Below are positions 58,898 to 64,000 of a DNA stretch of 64,000 bases, piece by piece. Each line of letters begins with the position of its first letter. Position 1 is the stretch's first letter. The notes beneath the pieces were generated by a model. The model had not been told where the DNA came from and ran no database searches. It saw only the letters and a list, made by a program, of their open reading frames with translations. This stretch comes from Paeniglutamicibacter sulfureus (lineage in GTDB: Bacteria; Actinomycetota; Actinomycetes; Actinomycetales; Micrococcaceae): assembly GCF_039535115.1 (NCBI RefSeq), contig NZ_BAAAWO010000001.1, positions 1,798,001 through 1,862,000 on the forward strand, in the 5' to 3' direction. The position numbers and the translations under genes were made by a program.

Positions 58898-59389
58898 ATG
58901 AGCGAAGAGAACCCGCAAGCCAAGTCCACCAATGGCACCGACGACATCCAGGCGGCGCTGGGCATTGAACCGACCGTCACCGGCAACGAACCGGCGACCC
59001 ATTTTGAAATGATGATCCGGGCCGCGCAGAACGACCCCGCCCTCAACGGCCAGGTCATCGCGACCCTCATGAATTCCGAGGTGTATTTCCTCAGCCGCGA
59101 GGAAGTCAGCGGCGAAGCCCGCAACGCCCAGCCCATGGTCCTGCAGAACGCCGCGGGCGAGCCGGTGATTGCCTTGTTCACCCATCTGGCCCGCATTCCC
59201 GGCGCCTACATCGATGTCGCCCCTTACGGCGTCCAGGTCCTCGGCGGGACCGTCGTCAGTTCGCTGCAGGACACCGGCTTGGTCATCAACCCCGGTCACG
59301 AGCTGTGCCTGGAGATCGACGCCGCCGGGGTGAAGACCATTCGCGAGGAATTCAACCTCGACGGAACGCCGAAGGACCCCTCGAAGTAG
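58898..59389 (+). CDS. SseB family protein
   Basis: About 163 aa, soluble. [35 protein letters not shown] and [20 protein letters not shown] are typical of the SseB N-terminal domain family. Function unclear; SseB enhances serine/rhodanese-related activity in enterics only by name. ATG 58898 was chosen over ATG 58886, four codons earlier, because the latter lies within a TAGACAT box. Confidence 0.82.
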   Translation: MSEENPQAKSTNGTDDIQAALGIEPTVTGNEPATHFEMMIRAAQNDPALNGQVIATLMNSEVYFLSREEVSGEARNAQPMVLQNAAGEPVIALFTHLARIPGAYIDVAPYGVQVLGGTVVSSLQDTGLVINPGHELCLEIDAAGVKTIREEFNLDGTPKDPSK

Positions 59390-59451
59390 GGGTCGCGAAC
59401 ACCCCGCGCATCACCCCCGAAACCCGGCCTCCTTTCGCGTTCCGGGAGGTC

Positions 59452-59457
59452 TAGAGT
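59452..59457 (+). promoter_or_regulatory. -10 box for leaderless antiporter-regulator mRNA
   Basis: TAGAGT lies 6 nt before ATG 59464; no SD is present. Confidence 0.5.
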
Positions 59458-59463
59458 GGGAGC

Positions 59464-59946
59464 ATGGATTTTGAAGATACGTCGTTGCCCGGTCTCGGCG
59501 TCCGTCGCGAAATAATCCTCGCGTCCGGGCGCCGGGTCGGCGTGGTGATCCTGCGTGATGGATCGATGCAGTTGATCATTTCCCAGCGCGACGACCCCGA
59601 TGCCTGTGCCGCGTCGATTCCGTTGAGCGTTGAGGAGGCCGGGGCCATCGGCGCCATGCTCGGTGCCCCGCAGCTGGTGACCCAGTTATCGGACCAGCAC
59701 CGCGACTTGCCCGGTGTCAACACCCAGCAATTCGTGTTGAGCCATGAAAGCCCCTACGTGGACCAGACCCTGGGCGACACCCGCCTGCGGACCCGTACGG
59801 GCACCTCTGTTGTCGCCATTTCCCGCAGCGGGAAGGTCTTCCCCTCCCCCGCTCCTGATTTTGAACTCAATGTGGGTGACGTTCTGGTCATTGTCGGAAC
59901 CGCCGCAGGTTTGGAAAAAGCAGCGCACCTGATCAACAACGGCTAA
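59464..59946 (+). CDS. TrkA-C-domain regulatory subunit of K+/H+ antiporter (KhtT-like)
   Basis: 160 aa soluble protein. The first ~85 residues are a KhtT-like N-terminal domain; the RCK-C/TrkA-C domain is at ~90-158 with TRTGTSVVAISRSGKVFPSPAPDFELNVGDVLVIVGTAAGLEKAA. Such partners sense nucleotides or pH and gate the adjacent CPA2 transporter. The transporter gene starts 17 nt later, which supports a two-gene K+/H+ antiporter unit like KhtTU. Confidence 0.86.
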   Translation: MDFEDTSLPGLGVRREIILASGRRVGVVILRDGSMQLIISQRDDPDACAASIPLSVEEAGAIGAMLGAPQLVTQLSDQHRDLPGVNTQQFVLSHESPYVDQTLGDTRLRTRTGTSVVAISRSGKVFPSPAPDFELNVGDVLVIVGTAAGLEKAAHLINNG

Positions 59947-59963
59947 GGGGAGGTGCGCGGAAC

Positions 59964-61151
59964 ATGCACGGCACCGCTCTAATACTCGTTGAGCTCGGCG
60001 CCGTCTTCTTGGGGCTTGGCCTGTTGGGGCGCCTGGCAGCGAAAATCGGCATGTCACCGGTTCCCCTGTACCTACTCGGCGGCCTGCTCTTCGGAAGCGG
60101 GGGCGTGGTCAACCTTGCCGGCATCTCGGAGTTCGGGGAGGTTGCCAGCGAAATCGGCGTGATCCTGCTACTGCTCATGCTGGGCCTGGAATACACCGCC
60201 CGCGAACTTGTCACCGGACTGAAAGGTTCCTGGGTCGCCGGGGTCGTCGACCTGGTCCTGAATTTCACTCCGGGTGCGGCCTTGGCCTTGATCATGGGCT
60301 GGGGCGTTACCGGAGCCTTGGTCCTTGGCGGGGTCACCTACGTGTCGTCCTCCGGAATCATTGCCAAGGTGCTCTCCGACTTGGGCAGGTTGGGCAACCG
60401 CGAGACTCCGGTGGTGTTGTCCGTCCTGGTGCTCGAGGACCTGGCCATGGCAGTCTACCTGCCGGTGCTCACCGCCACCTTGGCAGGACTCGGATTCCTG
60501 GGCGGGCTGCGTGCAGTGGGTATTGCCATGGGCACCATCACATTGGTATTGCTGGCGGCGCTGCGCTTCGGGCCGCAGATTTCAAGGTTGATCCATTCCT
60601 CGGACCGGGAAAATTTCCTGCTTAAGCTCATTGGCGCCGCGCTGCTGGTTGCGGGTCTGGCCTCAGCGTTGCAGGTCTCTGCTGCGGTCGGCGCTTTCAT
60701 GCTCGGTATTGCCATTTCCGGATCAACCGCACATTCGGCCACCAAGGTCCTGGAGCCGCTGCGCGACCTTTTCGCTGCCATGTTCTTCGTGGTCTTCGGC
60801 CTGAACACCGATCCATCGAGCATTCCCGCGGTCTTGCCCATGGCCATCTTGTTGGCCATTGTCACCTCGCTGACGAAGGTGGCCACCGGAGTATGGGCGG
60901 CGAAGCGGGCCGGGATCGGGATCCCCGGCCGGGTTCGCGCCGGCGTCGCCTTAATTGCCCGGGGTGAGTTTTCCATTGTCATCGCCGGACTGGCAGTTGC
61001 CTCCGGTGCGGTTACCGGGGAACTAGCCGCCTTGGCAACCGCATACGTGTTGTTGTTGGCGGTCTTCGGACCGGTCGCCGCCCGCCTCGCCGAGCCCCTG
61101 GCCAGGCCGTTCTTGCCCAAACCTTCGCAGGCACCCGACGCCGCATTTTGA
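59964..61151 (+). CDS. CPA2-family monovalent cation/H+ antiporter (KhtU/KefB-like)
   Basis: 395 aa, ~12 helices. Features: GLLGRLAAKIGMSPVPLYLLGGLLFG, VILLLLMLGLEY, the discontinuous-helix region GGVTYVSSSGIIAKVLSDLG, VLSVLVLEDLAMAVYLPVL with the ion-binding Glu-Asp, and a second-half repeat including GIAISGSTAHSA. Exports K+ (or Na+) in exchange for H+ under the control of the upstream RCK-C protein. No C-terminal RCK domain of its own. SD GGGGAGG lies ~10 nt upstream. Confidence 0.92.
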   Translation: MHGTALILVELGAVFLGLGLLGRLAAKIGMSPVPLYLLGGLLFGSGGVVNLAGISEFGEVASEIGVILLLLMLGLEYTARELVTGLKGSWVAGVVDLVLNFTPGAALALIMGWGVTGALVLGGVTYVSSSGIIAKVLSDLGRLGNRETPVVLSVLVLEDLAMAVYLPVLTATLAGLGFLGGLRAVGIAMGTITLVLLAALRFGPQISRLIHSSDRENFLLKLIGAALLVAGLASALQVSAAVGAFMLGIAISGSTAHSATKVLEPLRDLFAAMFFVVFGLNTDPSSIPAVLPMAILLAIVTSLTKVATGVWAAKRAGIGIPGRVRAGVALIARGEFSIVIAGLAVASGAVTGELAALATAYVLLLAVFGPVAARLAEPLARPFLPKPSQAPDAAF

Positions 61152-61239
61152 CGCGCCCGACGTTCCCGATTAGGTTTTGGCACCCCACCTTGGGATATGC
61201 TGTTTTAGCCCGGGACGCCATTAGGCTTCCCGGAGCTTC

Positions 61240-61310
61240 GCGGGCGTAGCTCAATGGTAGAGCGCCAGCTTCCCAAGCTGGACACGCGGGTTCGATTCCC
61301 GTCGCCCGCT
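61240..61310 (+). tRNA. tRNA-Gly (anticodon CCC)
   Basis: 71 nt. Acceptor stem GCGGGCG pairs with CGCCCGC, discriminator U; D-arm GTAGCTCAATGGTAGAGC; anticodon arm CCAGC-TTCCCAA-GCTGG gives anticodon CCC; T-arm has GGGTTCGATTCCC. CCA is not encoded. It decodes GGG, abundant in this high-GC genome. Confidence 0.97.
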
Positions 61311-61409
61311 CGCTATGACATTGGGACCCGGCCGGCGGCCGGGTCCCAATGCGTTAAGCGCACCCCCGGTGCGGTGAAGGAACAGCGGAAAGAGGGAATC
61401 CGAAGGCTT

Positions 61410-62336
61410 ATGAACGGCGTGCTCTCTGGTTTTGCCGTGGTCTGGACCGTCATTGCCGTGGGGTACTTCGTCGGACGCACGGGTGTCCTGGGCGAAAACG
61501 CGCGCTATGTGCTGAACCGGCTCACCTTCTTCGTGGCCAGCCCAGCTTTGTTGTTCACCACGCTCGCCGATTCGGACCCCGCTTCGGTGCTCGGCCCCTT
61601 CCTGGGCGTTGCTGCGATTTCCTCCCTGGCCACCGCCATCGTCTTCGTGCTGGTTACCCGATGGTGGCTGCGGCGCGACCTGACCGAGTCGACCATCGGC
61701 GCGATGAGCGCCTCAACAGTGAACTCGGCAAATCTCGGCCTTCCGATTGCCCTCTACGTCCTGGGCGACATGGCCCATGCGGCACCCGTTATCCTGTGGC
61801 AGCTGGCCCTGTTCTCCCCGGTATGCCTGGCCATCCTGGACGCCAGCACGTCCAGGCACCGGACCACCGTGTTTTCCATGTTGGTCCAGACACTGAGGAA
61901 CCCGATGATTGTCGGTTCCCTGGCCGGATTGGTGTGCGCGCTCTTCGACGTGGAACTTCCCCAGCCGCTCGCCGACCCGATAGAGCTGATTGCCGGTGCT
62001 TCCATCCCGGCCATGCTCATAGCCTTCGGCATTTCCTTGGTAGGCTCCAAGCCGCTCGAGGCTTCCGGCGGGCGTCGAGCCGATACGCTGTTGGCCACCG
62101 GCATGAAATTGTTCTTCCAGCCCGTTGTCGCCTGGGTGCTTGCCGTGTGGCTCTTTAGGCTGGACAGCCACGCGGTGTTTGTTGCGGTGATCATGGCCGC
62201 CTTGCCCACAGCCCAAAATATCTTCGTGACTGCCTCTCGCTACGAGCGCGGCGTCGTGCTGGCCAAGGACACCGTCCTGCTCACCACCATCGTCGCCGTG
62301 CCGGCGATGATGCTTGTTCCCCTGCTGTTGACCTGA
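61410..62336 (+). CDS. AEC family transporter (auxin efflux carrier-like)
   Basis: About 308 aa, ~10 helices. The AEC/PIN-type pattern is seen in AVVWTVIAVGYFVGRTGVLGENARYVLNRLTFFVASPALLFTTLAD and in the second repeat VGSLAGLVCALFDVELPQPLADPIELIAGASIPAMLIAFGISL. Bacterial members move malate or malonate or have unknown cargo. ATG 61410 is preceded by GAAGG; the longer open frame begins within the tRNA and was rejected. Confidence 0.9.
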   Translation: MNGVLSGFAVVWTVIAVGYFVGRTGVLGENARYVLNRLTFFVASPALLFTTLADSDPASVLGPFLGVAAISSLATAIVFVLVTRWWLRRDLTESTIGAMSASTVNSANLGLPIALYVLGDMAHAAPVILWQLALFSPVCLAILDASTSRHRTTVFSMLVQTLRNPMIVGSLAGLVCALFDVELPQPLADPIELIAGASIPAMLIAFGISLVGSKPLEASGGRRADTLLATGMKLFFQPVVAWVLAVWLFRLDSHAVFVAVIMAALPTAQNIFVTASRYERGVVLAKDTVLLTTIVAVPAMMLVPLLLT

Positions 62337-62386
62337 CTTCACCGAACGGCCGGGTCAGACCTTGCCTCGACGCGTGCGGCAATATA

Positions 62387-62404
62387 GGGGCTTATGCGAG
62401 CCCC
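62387..62404. terminator. Small hairpin after AEC gene
   Basis: GGGGCT-TATGCG-AGCCCC, a 6-bp GC-rich stem in the AEC/substrate-binding-protein spacer. No T-run follows, so a terminator role is weak. Confidence 0.4.
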
Positions 62405-62517
62405 ACCTCCGTGTTAGCGTCAGAGCAAGGTTCATCCTGCCACGAGTGCGGATCCCTATCCCGGGGTGCCGCTCCCCCTTCGGCGAGTGAACGATTGTCA
62501 TCGAAAGGACCGTTTCC

Positions 62518-63339
62518 ATGAAGCGTCAAATTATCGCGCTAATGACCACCGCATTGCTCGCCTTGACGGTCACCGGCTGCAGCGGCTCCTCCGAGCCATC
62601 CGGATCACCGGCCGCCAGCGGAACCGCGACCGGTTTGACCCTCCAACAGGTCCAGGATGCAGGCGTCCTGAGGGTCGGAACGGAGGGGACCTACAAGCCG
62701 TTTTCCTTCCATGAGGGCGGAACCGGTCCGCTGACCGGATTCGATGTGGAAATCGTGACGGCCGTAGCCCAGAAGCTGGGTGTGGAGCCACAGTTCGAGG
62801 AAACCCAGTTTGACGGGATCTTCGCCGGTCTCGAGGCCGGACGCTTTGACGTCATTGCCAACCAGATTTCCATCACTCCCGCGCGCGAGGAGGCGTACGA
62901 TTTCTCCAAGCCATATACCGTGAGCAGCGGTGTTGTCGTGACCCAGGCGGGGAACACCGATATTGCGTCTTTCGAGGACCTGAAAGGCAAGTCCACCGCA
63001 CAGTCGCTGACCAGCAACTGGTACCAGCTGACCAAGGATGCCGGGGCGAACGTCCAAGCCGTGGAAGGGTGGGCACAGGCCATCACGCTGCTGAAGCAGG
63101 GCCGTGTGGACGCCACTGTCAATGACAAGCTGACCTATCTGGATTCACAGACCACCAAACAGGACGACGGCATCAAGATCGCCGCCGAAACAGCCGACAA
63201 GTCGCTCAGTGCCATGGCCTTCCGCAAGGGTAGCGGCGACCTGGTCGAGGCAGTCGACAAGGCCTTGGATGAACTCTCGGCCGACGGAACGCTATCGAAG
63301 ATTTCCGAGAAGTACTTCGGAGCAGACGTCACCAAGTAA
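62518..63339 (+). CDS. Amino-acid ABC transporter substrate-binding lipoprotein
   Basis: 273 aa. Type II signal peptide with lipobox LTVTGC (Cys ~22), so anchored to the outer face of the membrane. The SBP_bac_3 domain shows GVLRVGTEGTYKPFSFHEGG and GFDVEIVTAVAQKLGVEPQFEETQFDGIFAGLEAGRFDVIAN, close to cystine or polar amino-acid binders. SD AAAGGA precedes ATG 62518. First gene of an importer with the permease next; an ATPase probably follows beyond the window. Confidence 0.94.
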   Translation: MKRQIIALMTTALLALTVTGCSGSSEPSGSPAASGTATGLTLQQVQDAGVLRVGTEGTYKPFSFHEGGTGPLTGFDVEIVTAVAQKLGVEPQFEETQFDGIFAGLEAGRFDVIANQISITPAREEAYDFSKPYTVSSGVVVTQAGNTDIASFEDLKGKSTAQSLTSNWYQLTKDAGANVQAVEGWAQAITLLKQGRVDATVNDKLTYLDSQTTKQDDGIKIAAETADKSLSAMAFRKGSGDLVEAVDKALDELSADGTLSKISEKYFGADVTK

Positions 63340-63410
63340 TTTCCGGCAGTGTCGCGGGCCGCACCCCAGTGGCCCGCGGTTTCACCTTGCGAATGCGAAG
63401 GAGTCCTGCC

Positions 63411-64000
63411 ATGGACATTGATTGGCAATTAATCGGCGATTCTTTTTGGCCCATAGTGGTGGGTGGGCTACGCGGGACCATTCCCCTCTCGCTGGCCAGC
63501 TTTGCCATCGGCCTGGCGATCGCCTTGCTCATGGCACTGATGCGGTTGAGCCGGAATCCAGCTGTCACGTTCATTGCCAAGGCGTACATTTCGGTGATCC
63601 GCGGAACCCCGTTGTTGGTGCAGCTCTTCGTCATTTTCTACGGGTTGCCCTCGATCGGGGTCACGCTGGACCCATGGCCCAGCGCCATCATCGCCTTCTC
63701 GATGAACGTGGGCGGCTACGCTGCCGAGGTAATCCGCGCGGCCATCCTCTCGGTGGCCAAGGGCCAGTGGGAGGCCGGCTACACCATCGGTATGTCGCGC
63801 ACCACGACACTGCGCCGGGTGATCCTGCCGCAGGCAGCAAGGGTGTCGGTGCCGCCGTTGTCGAATACCTTCATCTCCCTGGTCAAGGACTCGTCCCTGG
63901 CATCGCTGATCCTGGTGACGGAGTTGTTCCGCAACGCCCAGGAAATAGCCGCCTTCAGCCAGCAATTCTTGCTGGTCTATATCGAGGCAGCGTTCGTGTA
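63411..64000 (+). CDS. Amino-acid ABC transporter permease, truncated by window end
   Basis: Open to the right edge, at least 196 codons. ATG 63411 is preceded by GAAGGAG. The family block GTPLLVQLFVIFYGLPSIGV and the EAA loop EAGYTIGMSRTTTLRRVILPQA, which docks to the ATPase, are seen. It completes the membrane part of the importer begun by the upstream binding protein. The stop codon lies outside the window. Confidence 0.93.
   Translation, partial: MDIDWQLIGDSFWPIVVGGLRGTIPLSLASFAIGLAIALLMALMRLSRNPAVTFIAKAYISVIRGTPLLVQLFVIFYGLPSIGVTLDPWPSAIIAFSMNVGGYAAEVIRAAILSVAKGQWEAGYTIGMSRTTTLRRVILPQAARVSVPPLSNTFISLVKDSSLASLILVTELFRNAQEIAAFSQQFLLVYIEAAFV

Noticed and set aside
61240..61310. tRNA-Gly as an integration site for a mobile element
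   Set aside because: No integrase, direct repeat of the tRNA end or change in base composition is visible on either side.

Overview
The window is a contiguous piece of a high-GC actinobacterial chromosome. Gene content and protein style point to the Micrococcaceae (the Arthrobacter / Paeniglutamicibacter / Glutamicibacter group). Evidence includes HAIR/HspR-controlled dnaK and clpB, DUF3073 and septum-formation proteins, an actinobacterial purF-purM block, a Mrp antiporter with MrpA and MrpB joined, and many -10 boxes of the form TAnnnT placed 6-7 nt before a start codon. I saw no insertion sequence, prophage, CRISPR array or rRNA. The genus is an inference.

Layout. 1-6.9 kb: the end of a class A penicillin-binding protein, a metallophosphoesterase and a heterodimeric ABC exporter. 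7-14.5 kb: purine synthesis, with purD-purC on the minus strand and methyltransferase, asparaginase, sterol-carrier-like protein, small membrane protein, purF and purM on the plus strand. 14.6-23 kb: sirtuin, DUF3073, septum-formation protein, clpB, YceI, VOC, YccF and trmB. 23-28.2 kb: the heat-shock cluster dnaK-grpE-dnaJ-hspR followed by a DUF1023 hydrolase coupled to hspR, with two HAIR operators before dnaK and one before clpB. 28.4-36.4 kb: a small efflux protein, a DEAD-box helicase with a repetitive RG-rich tail, an MMPL exporter divergent from a MarR regulator with palindromes between them, a GH1 glycosidase and a LysE exporter. 36.4-42 kb: an LMW tyrosine-phosphatase homologue lacking its catalytic Cys, overlapping a P-loop kinase-PabB fusion, then a cardiolipin-synthase-like PLD protein, a PabC-like lyase and a NUDIX hydrolase.

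42-52 kb: a TPP-riboswitch-controlled ECF transporter (S component plus an ATPase-ATPase-EcfT fusion), DUF4235, and the complete overlapping mrpA(B)CDEFG operon. 52-64 kb: MFS transporter, malate dehydrogenase, GNAT, dcd, an M15 peptidase, class I fumarase, SseB, a KhtT/KhtU-like K+/H+ antiporter pair, tRNA-Gly(CCC), an AEC transporter, and the start of an amino-acid ABC importer that runs off the window.

Themes: most of the window is housekeeping. The parts most worth a second look are the Ser-for-Cys phosphatase overlapping the kinase-PabB fusion, the structured RNA spacers inside the heat-shock operon with its appended hydrolase, the MarR/MMPL operator, and the widespread leaderless start architecture. 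Nothing here clearly forms a wholly new multi-gene system.
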